64,000 bases of DNA from Variovorax sp. (GTDB taxonomy: Bacteria > Pseudomonadota > Gammaproteobacteria > Burkholderiales > Burkholderiaceae_C), in assembly GCA_017744285.1 (NCBI GenBank), contig JAGIBP010000008.1:1-64000 (forward strand), written 5' to 3'. Position 1 is the first letter of the stretch, and every line of letters starts with the position of its first letter. Positions 8,292-16,253 of the stretch are shown here, in pieces. The position numbers and the translations under genes were made by a program. The notes beneath the pieces were generated by a model that was given only the letters and a program-made list of their open reading frames with translations, made no database searches and was not told the DNA's origin.

Positions 8292-9503
8292 TCATTGCGC
8301 CAGCGGCATGCCCTGCTCGATCAGACCCGCATGCAGCGCGGCGCCGAGCGGCAGGATTTCATCGTTGAAGTCGTAGCGGCTGTTGTGCAGGAAGGCGCCG
8401 CCACGCGCGTCCTGGCCGATGCGCAGGTAGGCGCCCTTCTTCTGCTGCAGCATGAAGGAGAAGTCCTCGGCCCCCATGCTGGGCTCCATGTTGCGCTCCA
8501 CGTTGTGCGCGCCGACCAGCGACTGCGCGACGTCGCCCGCGAATTGCGCCTCGGGCGCCGTGTTGATCGTGGCCGGGTAGATGCGCTCGAACCTCACCTG
8601 CGCCGTCGCGCCGAAGCCCGAGGCCACGGCCGAGCACAGTTCGCCGAGACGCCGCTCGACCTGTTCCTGCACGCGAGAGCTGAAGGTGCGCACCGTGCCC
8701 ACGAGCGTGGCCTTGCCGGGCACGACGCTCATCGCGCCGAGGTCGCCGGCCTGCACCGCGCAGATGCTGACCACCGCCGCATCGATCGGCCGCACGTTGC
8801 GCGACACGATGCTCTGCACCGCCGTGATGATGTGCGCCGACACCACCACCGGATCGATCGTGAGATAGGCATGCGCGCCGTGCCCGCCCTTGCCCGTGAC
8901 CTCGATCGTGATGCGGTCGGCCGCCGCCATCATCGCGCCGCGGTTGATGCCGACCGTGCCGGCCGGCAGGCCGGGCCAGTTGTGCATCGCGTAGACCGCG
9001 TCGACCGGGAAGCGGTCGAACAAGCCGTCCTCGATCATCACGCGCGCGCCGGCGAAGCCTTCCTCGCCGGGCTGGAAGATCAGCACCGCCGTGCCGTCGA
9101 AATGGCGCGTCTCGGCCAGATAGCGCGCCGCGCCGACGAGCATGGCGGTGTGGCCGTCGTGGCCGCAGCCATGCATCAGGCCGTTCCTGGACGAGCGCCA
9201 GGCGAAGTTGTTGTCCTCGCACATCGGCAGCGCGTCCATGTCCGCGCGCAGGCCGATCATCCGGCCGCTTTGCGTCGAGCGCCCGCGGATCACGCCGACC
9301 ACGCCGGTCTTGCCCAGGCCGGTGTGGATCTCGTCGACCCCGCAGGCCTTCAGCGCCTCGGTCACGCGCGCCGAGGTATAGACCTCCTCGAAGCCGAGCT
9401 CGGGATGGGCATGGAGATCGCGGCGGAATGCGGTGATCTCGGGATAGAAGCGGGCGATGTGCGCAAACGCCCGACCGGAGGCTTGCAAGCGGGGTTCAGT
9501 CAT
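8292..9503 (-). CDS. M20 family metallo-amidohydrolase (hippurate hydrolase/aminoacylase-like)
   Basis: Cytoplasmic zinc-dependent amidohydrolase of 403 residues in the M20 family (hippuricase, N-acyl-L-amino-acid amidohydrolase). Visible metal and catalytic elements are HAHPELGFEE (about 31-40), RADMDALP (about 86-93), HGCGHDGHT (111-119, with Cys113 and His115) and PGEEGFAGA (from about 145, with the Glu pair). The start at 9503 shares one base with the dppB stop (TGATG). The position between dppB and the peptide-binding protein suggests it hydrolyses the imported compound. The exact substrate is unknown. Confidence 0.9.
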   Translation of the reverse strand: MTEPRLQASGRAFAHIARFYPEITAFRRDLHAHPELGFEEVYTSARVTEALKACGVDEIHTGLGKTGVVGVIRGRSTQSGRMIGLRADMDALPMCEDNNFAWRSSRNGLMHGCGHDGHTAMLVGAARYLAETRHFDGTAVLIFQPGEEGFAGARVMIEDGLFDRFPVDAVYAMHNWPGLPAGTVGINRGAMMAAADRITIEVTGKGGHGAHAYLTIDPVVVSAHIITAVQSIVSRNVRPIDAAVVSICAVQAGDLGAMSVVPGKATLVGTVRTFSSRVQEQVERRLGELCSAVASGFGATAQVRFERIYPATINTAPEAQFAGDVAQSLVGAHNVERNMEPSMGAEDFSFMLQQKKGAYLRIGQDARGGAFLHNSRYDFNDEILPLGAALHAGLIEQGMPLAQ

Positions 9504-10483
9504 CAATGTCCTCCTGCGGTGCCGACACGCAAGCGCGGATCGACGACGAAGTAGAGCAGATCGACCACGAGATTGATGACGACGAAGATGAGTGCGATGA
9601 GGCAGAGGTACGCCGCCATCACGGGGATATCGGCGAACGTCACGGCCTGGATGAACAGCAGGCCCATGCCCGGCCATTGGAAGACCGACTCGGTGATGAT
9701 CGAGAAGGCAATGAGCCCGCCGAGCTGCAGCCCGGTGATCGTCATCACGGGCACCAACGTGTTCTTCAGCGCGTGTCCGAAATGGATCGTGCGATCCGAG
9801 AGCCCCCGCGCGCGCGCGAACTTGATGTAGTCGGTGCGCAGGACCTCGAGCATCTCCGAACGCACGAGCCGCATGATCAGCGTGAGTTGAAAGATCGCCA
9901 GCGTGGCCGCCGGCAGCACGATGTGGACCCATCCGTCGGCGCGCAGCAGGCCGGTGCTCCACCATCCGAAGCGAACCACTTCGCCGCGCCCGAAGCTCGG
10001 GAACCAGCCGAGCACGACGGCGAAGACGAGGATCAGCAGGATGCCGACCAGGAAGGGCGGCAGCGACACGCCCAGAAGCGAGATCGTCATGAACACCTGG
10101 CTCATGAACGTGCCTCGGCGCAAGGCGGCATACACGCCCATCGGAATGCCGAGCACCAGCGCCAGGACGGCCGCGACCATCGAGAGCTCCAGCGTGGCCG
10201 GAAAGCGCTCCGCGATCAGGCGGGAGACCTTCGCGCCCTGCCGCAGGCTCAGGCCGAACTCACCCTGCGCCGCGTTGGCGAGAAAGTGCCAGAACTGAAT
10301 GTAGAAGGGCTTGTCGAGCCCGAGCGCGGAACGCAATTCGCGGATCTGCTCGGGCTTCGCGTCCTGCCCGAGCAGGAACACCACGGGATCTCCGACGTAC
10401 TGGAAAAGCAGGAAGGCGATGAACGCTACCGCGATCATCACGATCACGGCCTGAATCAGGCGACGCAGCACGAAAGCGATCAT
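9503..10483 (-). CDS. dppB: dipeptide/oligopeptide ABC transporter permease (DppB type)
   Basis: First gene of the peptide-import operon, 326 residues. The N-terminal MIAFVLRRLIQAVIVMIAVA helix and the following GDPVVFLLG segment are the family hallmarks. About six membrane helices are visible, with an EAA-type loop KFARARGLSDR. It pairs with DppC, encoded about 3 kb downstream in the same operon. Its promoter should lie in 10484-10570, just past the porin terminator, but I could not pick a convincing -35/-10 pair. Confidence 0.93.
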   Translation of the reverse strand: MIAFVLRRLIQAVIVMIAVAFIAFLLFQYVGDPVVFLLGQDAKPEQIRELRSALGLDKPFYIQFWHFLANAAQGEFGLSLRQGAKVSRLIAERFPATLELSMVAAVLALVLGIPMGVYAALRRGTFMSQVFMTISLLGVSLPPFLVGILLILVFAVVLGWFPSFGRGEVVRFGWWSTGLLRADGWVHIVLPAATLAIFQLTLIMRLVRSEMLEVLRTDYIKFARARGLSDRTIHFGHALKNTLVPVMTITGLQLGGLIAFSIITESVFQWPGMGLLFIQAVTFADIPVMAAYLCLIALIFVVINLVVDLLYFVVDPRLRVGTAGGH

Positions 10484-10574
10484 TCAGAAGATGAAATGTT
10501 GATCGATGCTAGCAGCAGCAAGGTGTATGCCCATGCAGGAGTTCCCGAGGTGGTGCATGCGCTGCGGCAGCAAA

Positions 10575-10607
10575 GAAAAAAGCCACTCGACTTTCGTCGA
10601 GTGGCTT
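10575..10607 (-). terminator. rho-independent terminator of the porin gene
   Basis: A perfect 11-bp stem (AGCCACTCGAC at 10581-10591 and GTCGAGTGGCT at 10596-10606) closes a 4-base loop. On the minus strand it is followed by a run of six T. It lies about 40 bases after the porin stop codon and separates the porin from the dpp operon. This is one of the strongest terminators in the window. Confidence 0.93.
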
Positions 10608-10647
10608 CCAAGACTTCCCATTGATACCGGCTTACGCCGGCGTCAGA

Positions 10648-11958
10648 TCAGAAAGCGTGGCGGATACCGAAGTCGTAGCCGATCGAGGTCGTCGCTTGCG
10701 GCACGGCCGTCACGCCATTGGCGGTGATCGGGGTCGTGAAGAAAGCGGGGCCGCCGACGTTCAGGTCAGCACCGTCCTTGTTGCTGATACGAGCCACCGA
10801 GGCGTACAGGGCCGTGCGCTTCGACAGGTTGTGGACATAACCCAGGGCCCACTGATCAGCCTTCGGATCCGAGAACAGACCCGTGAGCTGGTTGATGTGG
10901 CTGGTGTTCTTGTAGTCCACGCGCGAGTACGAAGCACGGATCAGGCCGGGGCCGACCGGAACGGTCACGCCGAGCAGCCAGCCGTCAGCACCAGGCTCGC
11001 GGAAGCCGAACGGATTGATCACGCCCTGGATGAAGCCCGTGCTGACGTCTTGCTTCAGGTCGTTCTTCGAGTACTCGCCGAAGAGCTTGGCAACACCGAA
11101 GTCCCACGAAGCGCCGAGGTTCAGGATGTCGAGGTTGGTCGTCGTGCCGGTGAAGTAGTTCGACGACAGGGTGCTTTCGCCGTAAGCGAGAGCGACATCC
11201 AGCGGGCCGTTGGCGTAGCCGACGCGGCCGCCGATGTAGCGCGGCGAGCGCGACACACCAGCCGGATCCGTCGCGGTGGCGGTGGCCGGCAGGCCGGCAA
11301 CCCAACCGGCAGCGGTCGGAGGCGTCAGTTGGCCCGGATCGTACGAGGTCTTCTCGTTGAAGGCGTACATCAGTTGGCCGTAGAAACCACCCAGGTTCGG
11401 CGGCAGGAAGTAGCCGATCGAGTTGTTGGCACGGACCTGGTTCGGGTTGGCGCCGAAGCCGCTGGTCAGAGCGCCTTGCGAGCTGAAGCCGCTGGCCTTC
11501 ATGATCAGGTTGGTGCCCACGCCGTTGGTGCCGAACGGATCGAACACGGTGTCGTTCCAGAAGGTCGGCACATAGTCGCGGCCCAGGCGGACTTCACCGA
11601 AAGCACCCGACAGGCTCACCGTCGAACGACGGTTGAAGAACTGGTTGCTGCCCGTGGTGAAGTTGTTGAGGCCGGCGCCAGCGGTGCCGTCATCGTTGCC
11701 CAGCGCAGCTTCGAGCCAGAAGCTGGCGGCCAGACCGCCACCCAGATCTTCCGTGCCACGGAAGCCGAGACGGCTGGAGTTGTAGCCGGAGTTCGTCAGC
11801 TTGGTCGCGCTCGTCGTGATGCTGTTGAAAGGCGTTTCCGACTTGTTCGAGTAGCTGCTGATCGCAGCGTCAACCACGCCGAACAACGTCACGGACGACT
11901 GAGCCGAAGCGACGCCAGCAACAGCCAGAGCAGCCAGGGCAACTAGAGATTTTTTCAT
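10648..11958 (-). CDS. Burkholderiales-type outer-membrane porin
   Basis: General diffusion porin of the Gram-negative porin family common in Burkholderiales, 436 residues, expected to be a trimeric 16-strand barrel. The ATG at 11958 gives MKKSLVALAALAVAGVASAQ, a signal peptide followed directly by SSVTLFGVVDAAISSYSN, the typical first strand. GGAG stands at a good distance upstream. The protein ends in GIRHAF with the C-terminal Phe used for outer-membrane assembly. Codon use looks less extreme in GC than in its neighbours, as expected for a highly expressed gene. It is monocistronic, with its own terminator. Confidence 0.95.
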   Translation of the reverse strand: MKKSLVALAALAVAGVASAQSSVTLFGVVDAAISSYSNKSETPFNSITTSATKLTNSGYNSSRLGFRGTEDLGGGLAASFWLEAALGNDDGTAGAGLNNFTTGSNQFFNRRSTVSLSGAFGEVRLGRDYVPTFWNDTVFDPFGTNGVGTNLIMKASGFSSQGALTSGFGANPNQVRANNSIGYFLPPNLGGFYGQLMYAFNEKTSYDPGQLTPPTAAGWVAGLPATATATDPAGVSRSPRYIGGRVGYANGPLDVALAYGESTLSSNYFTGTTTNLDILNLGASWDFGVAKLFGEYSKNDLKQDVSTGFIQGVINPFGFREPGADGWLLGVTVPVGPGLIRASYSRVDYKNTSHINQLTGLFSDPKADQWALGYVHNLSKRTALYASVARISNKDGADLNVGGPAFFTTPITANGVTAVPQATTSIGYDFGIRHAF

Positions 11959-12127
11959 TGCAAGTTTCTCCAAGGTTAAACATAGGGCTCCGGTGCGAAG
12001 GGCTCACCGTGACTGGCACTCTCGTGCTCCCACCGGACCCCGGGCCAACCTCCTTTTGGGAAGTTGTGGCTATTGCACCAGAGGCGCTTCGCCAGGGCAA
12101 AACAAATCGCCCGAAACTCGACGTTTC

Positions 12128-12143
12128 GTTGCACTGCTGCAAC
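12128..12143. promoter_or_regulatory. GTTGCA-N4-TGCAAC palindrome upstream of porin and coq7
   Basis: Perfect 6-bp inverted half sites separated by CTGC, in the 270-bp divergent region between the porin and coq7. The same half sites with a 1-base spacer occur at 13423-13435. It could be an operator for one transcription factor acting at both places; the factor is not identified. Confidence 0.4.
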
Positions 12144-12229
12144 AAAGATTCTGCATCCCGTGTCGTGCCGCGATGCGAAACGATCTCCTCGCCAGTTGTG
12201 ACTTTTTGTAGATGCGTTCCAATTGGCCG

Positions 12230-12859
12230 ATGAACCGACCGCTCGACTCCGTTTTGTCCGTGGCAGACGCTGCCCTGCGCACCTTGTTTGCCAAGCCGCA
12301 TGCGACGCGGCCCACCCCTTCGCCGGAGGAACCGGCCGGCGCCTTGACCGACGCGGAACGCCGCGAGGCCGGCGCTCTGATGCGCGTCAATCATGTGGGG
12401 GAGGTCTGTGCACAGGCGCTCTATACGGCGCAGGCCGCGGTGACCCGCGACCCGGCACTGCGCGCGCATTTCACCGATGCGGCCCGCGAGGAGACCGATC
12501 ACCTGGCCTGGACCCAGCAAAGACTCGAGGAACTGGGCGCCCGGCCGTCCATGCTGAACCCGCTCTGGTATGCCGGTGCATTCGGATTGGGACTGGTGGC
12601 CGGCCGCCTCGGCGATGCGTGGAGCCTGGGTTTCGTTGCAGAGACGGAACGGCAGGTCGAGGCCCATCTCGACGGCCATCTGGGCCGTTTGCCTGCGGGC
12701 GACACCGCCTCGCGGGCAGTCGTCGACCAGATGAAACTGGATGAGGCGCGCCACGCCAGCCAGGCCTGGAGTGCGGGCGCGAGGGAGTTGCCCGGCCCGG
12801 CCAAGACGCTGATGCGCGCGGCGGCGCGCGTGATGACGACCGTCGCGCACCGCGTCTAG
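12230..12859 (+). CDS. coq7: 2-polyprenyl-3-methyl-6-methoxy-1,4-benzoquinone monooxygenase (Coq7)
   Basis: Di-iron hydroxylase acting late in ubiquinone biosynthesis, at the inner membrane. The 209 residues carry the ferritin-like ligand set: Glu58 in [11 protein letters not shown], Glu88 and His91 in REETDHLAW, Glu138/Glu140 in [10 protein letters not shown], and Glu172 with His175 in LDEARHA. A hydrophobic stretch [20 protein letters not shown] sits in the middle. I prefer ATG 12230 because [20 protein letters not shown] resembles family N-termini. ATG 12212, six codons upstream, is also possible, and neither has a strong ribosome-binding site. It is divergent from the porin. Confidence 0.93.
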   Translation: MNRPLDSVLSVADAALRTLFAKPHATRPTPSPEEPAGALTDAERREAGALMRVNHVGEVCAQALYTAQAAVTRDPALRAHFTDAAREETDHLAWTQQRLEELGARPSMLNPLWYAGAFGLGLVAGRLGDAWSLGFVAETERQVEAHLDGHLGRLPAGDTASRAVVDQMKLDEARHASQAWSAGARELPGPAKTLMRAAARVMTTVAHRV

Positions 12860-12881
12860 CGCGCGCCGGTCGCCGCCTGCT

Positions 12882-13331
12882 TCAGAGCTCGACGAGATCG
12901 AAACTGGTGGTGATGTCCGCCGTCTTCCCGAGCATCACGCTCGCGGAACAGTAGGTGTCGTGGCTCAGGGCGATGGCGCGTTCCACGGCGGCAGCGGGGA
13001 TGCCCTTGCCGGCCACGGTGAAGTGCATGTGGATCTTGGTGAAGACCTTCGGATCTTTTTCGGCGCGTTCGCTGGTCAGCTTGACGCTGCAGCGCTCGAC
13101 CTGGTGCCGCCCCCGCTTGAGGATCAGCACGACGTCGTAGGCAGTGCAGCCGCCGGTGCCGGCGAGCAGCGTTTCCATCGGCCGCGGCGCCAGGTTCTGG
13201 CCGCCGTTCTCGGGCTTGGCCGCATCGGGCGCGCCGTCCATCATCAGGACGTGGCCGGTCCCGGTCTCGGCGACGAAGCCCATCGCCGATCGCGCACCGG
13301 AATGGCCGGTCCAACTCACTGTACATTCCAT
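12882..13331 (-). CDS. OsmC/YhfA-family peroxide-resistance-type protein
   Basis: Small cytoplasmic protein of 149 residues in the OsmC superfamily, whose members reduce organic hydroperoxides with a conserved Cys pair. One Cys lies in LLAGTGGCTAYDVV and the second in LSHDTYCSASVMLG. The overall pattern is closer to the YhfA/OsmC-like subgroup than to Ohr. I chose ATG 13331 (MECTVSWTG), with GGAG upstream; TTG and GTG alternatives lie just before it. It is convergent with coq7, 22 bases apart, and divergent from the candidate sRNA/ilvA region. Confidence 0.88.
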   Translation of the reverse strand: MECTVSWTGHSGARSAMGFVAETGTGHVLMMDGAPDAAKPENGGQNLAPRPMETLLAGTGGCTAYDVVLILKRGRHQVERCSVKLTSERAEKDPKVFTKIHMHFTVAGKGIPAAAVERAIALSHDTYCSASVMLGKTADITTSFDLVEL

Positions 13332-13420
13332 CTTCACTGGCTCCAAGGGTCACGGGGGCTTGATGTGGGACAAGAGAATCCACGCCGCCGTGAAAATTGT
13401 GTTTGAAAAGTGCCACTAGC

Positions 13421-13451
13421 TTGTTGCAATGCAACAAACACTAGATATACT
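13421..13451 (+). promoter_or_regulatory. sigma70-type promoter with overlapping palindrome, upstream of candidate sRNA
   Basis: A -35 like TTGCAA (13424-13429) and a -10 like TATACT (13446-13451) are separated by 16 bp. The -35 lies inside the palindrome TTGTTGCAATGCAACAA (13421-13437), so a repressor bound there would block the promoter. Transcription would begin at about 13458. This is an AT-rich patch in an otherwise very GC-rich neighbourhood. Confidence 0.6.
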
Positions 13452-13457
13452 TTATTT

Positions 13458-13548
13458 CATCGCACACGGCACCGTGTGCACCGGTTGTCTCCTCCACCCT
13501 CCCAATTGGTGGATTTAGCCCCGGGCCGCAAGGCTCGGGGCTTTTTTC
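13458..13548 (+). ncRNA. candidate small RNA with CUCCUCC motif
   Basis: A self-contained transcription unit of about 90 nt lies between the OsmC-like gene and ilvA. It has the promoter above, a perfect 8-bp hairpin (GCACACGG/CCGTGTGC, 13462-13479) and an unpaired GTCTCCTCC stretch (13487-13495). A CCACC/GGTGG hairpin (13494-13512) follows, then a terminator with six T. The pyrimidine-rich segment could pair with ribosome-binding sites of target mRNAs. The alternative is an ilvA leader/attenuator, since ilvA begins 47 bases downstream. No homology search was possible. Confidence 0.5.
13517..13547 (+). terminator. rho-independent terminator upstream of ilvA
   Basis: An 11-bp stem pairs AGCCCCGGGCC (13517-13527) with GGCTCGGGGCT (13532-13542), with one G-U pair. 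The loop is a stable GCAA tetraloop and the stem is followed by six T. It would end the candidate sRNA. If ilvA is transcribed from the promoter at 13424 it must be read through. Confidence 0.88.
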
Positions 13549-13594
13549 TTGGCCGGCCGGACCCGCCAAGTGATGCGCCTATGATCGCTTGGCT

Positions 13595-15160
13595 ATGCCC
13601 ACTGACCCGAACCCGCCCACCCGCCCCCTCACCAGCGCCGACTACCTCAAGAAGATCCTCACGGCGCGCGTGTACGACGTCGCCGTCGAATCCGCGCTCG
13701 AACCCGCACGCGCGCTGAGCGCGCGACTGGGCAACACCGTGCTCCTCAAGCGCGAGGACCAGCAACCGGTCTTCAGCTTCAAGCTGCGCGGCGCCTACAA
13801 CAAGATGGCGCACCTGAGCGCCGAGCAACTCGCGTGCGGCGTGATCTGTGCCTCGGCGGGCAACCACGCGCAGGGCGTGGCGCTGGGCGCCCGCAAGCTC
13901 GGCGCGCGCGCGGTGGTGGTCATGCCGGTCACCACCCCGCAGCTCAAGATCGATGCGGTGCGCGCGCTCGGCGGCGAGGTCCACCTGCACGGCGAGAGCT
14001 ACTCCGACGCCTACGTCTACGCAATGGAGCAGCAGAAATCGCACGGCATGACCTTCGTCCATCCTTTCGACGATCCGGACGTCATTGCGGGCCAGGGCAC
14101 GATCGCCATGGAGATCCTGCGCCAGCACCAGGGCCCGCTCGATGCGGTCTTCGTCGCCATCGGCGGCGGCGGCCTCGTCGCGGGGGTGGCAAGCTACATC
14201 AAGGCACTGCGGCCCGAGATCAAGGTGATCGGCGTGCAGATGAACGATTCGGACGCGATGATGCAGTCGGTGGCCGCCAGGGAGCGAGTGTCGCTCGCGG
14301 ATGTCGGCCTGTTCTCCGACGGCACGGCCGTCAAGCTGGTGGGTGAAGAGACATTCCGCCTGGCATCCGAGCTGGTCGACGAATTCGTCAGCGTCGACAC
14401 CGACGCCGTCTGCGCGGCCATCAAGGACATCTTCATCGACACGCGCAGCATCGTCGAGCCTGCGGGCGCACTCGCGGTGGCTGCGATCAAGCAGTACGTG
14501 GAGCAGCACGGCACGCAGGGCGAGACCTACGCCGCCATCCTGTGCGGCGCCAACATGAACTTCGACCGCCTGCGCTTCGTCGCCGAACGCGCCGAGGTCG
14601 GCGAGGAGCGCGAAGCCCTGTTTGCCGTGACCATCCCCGAGGAACGCGGCAGCTTCCGGCGCTTCTGCGAGTTGGTCGGCCAACTGCCGGGCGCTTCGCG
14701 CAACGTGACGGAGTTCAACTACCGCATCAGCGATTCGAAGGTGGCGCACGTGTTCGTGGGCCTGACGACGACGACGCGGGGCGAGTCGAAGACCATCGCG
14801 GACACCTTCGTGGCCCACGGCTTCGGCGCGATCGACCTCACGCACGACGAACTCGCGAAGGAGCACATCCGGCATCTGGTTGGCGGCCGCACCGGCCTGG
14901 CGCACGACGAGCGCCTGCTGCGCTTCGTGTTCCCGGAACGGCCCGGCGCGCTGCTGAAGTTCCTGAGCCTGCTGCGGCCCAGCTGGAACATCAGCCTCTT
15001 CCACTACCGCAACCAGGGCGCGGACTACGGCCGCATCCTGGTCGGCCTGCAGGTGCCGACCGGCGATGGCGCGGCCTTCGACGAATTCCTCCGGACGCTG
15101 GGCTACCCCTTCGTCGAGGAAACAGCCAATCCCGCGTACCGGTTGTTCCTGCAGGCCTGA
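13595..15160 (+). CDS. ilvA: threonine ammonia-lyase, biosynthetic
   Basis: PLP enzyme that deaminates threonine to 2-oxobutyrate, the first step toward isoleucine. The 521 residues comprise a fold-type II catalytic domain to about residue 330 and two C-terminal ACT-like regulatory regions, the layout of the isoleucine-inhibited biosynthetic enzyme. The PLP lysine is Lys63 in SFKLRGAYNK, and the glycine-rich phosphate loop is GGGGLVAG at about 190. SAGNHAQGVA is present, as expected. The ATG at 13595 is preferred over a TTG two codons earlier. The upstream terminator and hairpins raise the possibility of transcript-level control. Confidence 0.96.
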   Translation: MPTDPNPPTRPLTSADYLKKILTARVYDVAVESALEPARALSARLGNTVLLKREDQQPVFSFKLRGAYNKMAHLSAEQLACGVICASAGNHAQGVALGARKLGARAVVVMPVTTPQLKIDAVRALGGEVHLHGESYSDAYVYAMEQQKSHGMTFVHPFDDPDVIAGQGTIAMEILRQHQGPLDAVFVAIGGGGLVAGVASYIKALRPEIKVIGVQMNDSDAMMQSVAARERVSLADVGLFSDGTAVKLVGEETFRLASELVDEFVSVDTDAVCAAIKDIFIDTRSIVEPAGALAVAAIKQYVEQHGTQGETYAAILCGANMNFDRLRFVAERAEVGEEREALFAVTIPEERGSFRRFCELVGQLPGASRNVTEFNYRISDSKVAHVFVGLTTTTRGESKTIADTFVAHGFGAIDLTHDELAKEHIRHLVGGRTGLAHDERLLRFVFPERPGALLKFLSLLRPSWNISLFHYRNQGADYGRILVGLQVPTGDGAAFDEFLRTLGYPFVEETANPAYRLFLQA

Positions 15161-15172
15161 GCGAGCGCGCGC

Positions 15173-15745
15173 TCAGCGCACCACGGGCGGGGGCGCCATC
15201 ACGGGCGCGACCCCGGGCGGGGTGGAGATCGGGGGCGGCGCGCTCACTGCCGGCGCGGGCGACGCCGTCACCGGGGGCTGCGGCGGCGCATTGACGGCCA
15301 GGGGACGCGTGGGCAGCTGCAGCGTCAGGGCCGGGTCGCCGTCGGCGCTCGCGCCGAGCGAGGCCGCCCGAGCGGTCACCGACTGGAGCACGAAGCCGTC
15401 TGCGACCTTGGCGCCCACCTTGAAGGGACGCGCCGGCTTGCCGTCGACGGCGATCAGCGCGGCGCCCTGCTGGTCCGCGCCAGCCACCACGCCGAGCAAG
15501 GCGAAGCGGCTCGCCGCCTCGGGCGCGGCGACCGACGCCGCGCGATTGGAGACGGCGCCGAGCACCTGCGCGACCGCCGCCGCATCCGGCTCGACCTGGG
15601 CTTTCGCCACCGCGGGCGGCGCGACCGCGTCCGAGGGCGCGGTCAGCCTCAGCCCCCAGAACACGACGCTCGCCGCGGCGAGCGCCCAGATACCGGCCGT
15701 TGCAACGGGCGCGGGCCATCGGGCGGGTGCGTAGAGGGCTGTCAT
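15173..15745 (-). CDS. gspC: type II secretion protein C-like (GspC HR domain, no PDZ)
   Basis: A 190-residue protein with a cytoplasmic N-terminus and one membrane helix (VATAGIWALAAASVVFWGL). An HR-type beta domain at about residues 80-130 contains RFALLGVVAG and AALIAVDGKPARPFKVGAKV, the pattern by which GspC contacts the secretin. The C-terminal third is proline/alanine-rich and has no PDZ or coiled-coil domain, so it is shorter than classical GspC (about 270-300). It is transcribed away from gspG, head to head. 'Type II secretion protein N' is another name used for such short proteins. Confidence 0.75.
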   Translation of the reverse strand: MTALYAPARWPAPVATAGIWALAAASVVFWGLRLTAPSDAVAPPAVAKAQVEPDAAAVAQVLGAVSNRAASVAAPEAASRFALLGVVAGADQQGAALIAVDGKPARPFKVGAKVADGFVLQSVTARAASLGASADGDPALTLQLPTRPLAVNAPPQPPVTASPAPAVSAPPPISTPPGVAPVMAPPPVVR

Positions 15746-15812
15746 GAGGGCGGATTATCATTCAGCCAACACGGCAGACGCCGCCCTCCTCATGGGTTCC
15801 TCCCTCTTTCCA

Positions 15813-16253
15813 ATGGCCCTTTCCTACCGCTCTCTTTCACGCACCGCCCCACGTGGCTTCACGCTGATCGAACTGATGGTGGTGCTCGTCATCATCGGCG
15901 TGCTCGCCGCGCTGATCGTGCCCAACGTCATCGAACGCGCGGACGACGCCCGCGTCACCGCGGCCAAGACCGACGTCAACAACCTGATGCAGGCGCTCAA
16001 GCTGTACAAGCTGGACAACCAGCGCTACCCGACCGCCGAGCAAGGCCTGCAGGCACTCGTGACGCGTCCGACGACCGGGCCCGCCGCACCCAACTGGAAG
16101 CCTTACGTCGACAAGCTCCCCAACGATCCGTGGGGGCGGCCCTATCAGTACATGAACCCGGGCATCAAGGGCGAAGTCGACGTCATGTCGCTCGGCGCGG
16201 ACGGCGAGCCCGGCGGCGAGGGCAAGAATGCCGACATCGGCAGCTGGCAGTAG
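15813..16253 (+). CDS. gspG: type II secretion major pseudopilin
   Basis: Major subunit of the type II secretion pseudopilus. The prepilin leader ends in APRG with cleavage before FTLIELMVVLVIIGVLAAL, and Glu5 of the mature form is present. The body has the GspG pattern YKLDNQRYPTAEQGLQALVTRP, NDPWGRPYQYMNPG and a C-terminal calcium-loop region rich in Asp and Gly. The start is uncertain: ATG 15813 gives a leader of ordinary length, while in-frame ATGs at 15744 and 15792 give unusually long ones. It needs a prepilin peptidase encoded elsewhere, as none is in this cluster. Confidence 0.93.
   Translation: MALSYRSLSRTAPRGFTLIELMVVLVIIGVLAALIVPNVIERADDARVTAAKTDVNNLMQALKLYKLDNQRYPTAEQGLQALVTRPTTGPAAPNWKPYVDKLPNDPWGRPYQYMNPGIKGEVDVMSLGADGEPGGEGKNADIGSWQ

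Noticed and set aside
13410..13718. Open frame over the candidate sRNA region
   Set aside because: Translation is low-complexity Pro/Arg-rich sequence, no RBS, and it runs through a terminator and out of frame into ilvA.
15158..15175. GC-rich hairpin spanning the ilvA and gspC stop codons as a terminator
   Set aside because: A short stem can form but there is no T-run on either strand, so a terminator call is not supported.
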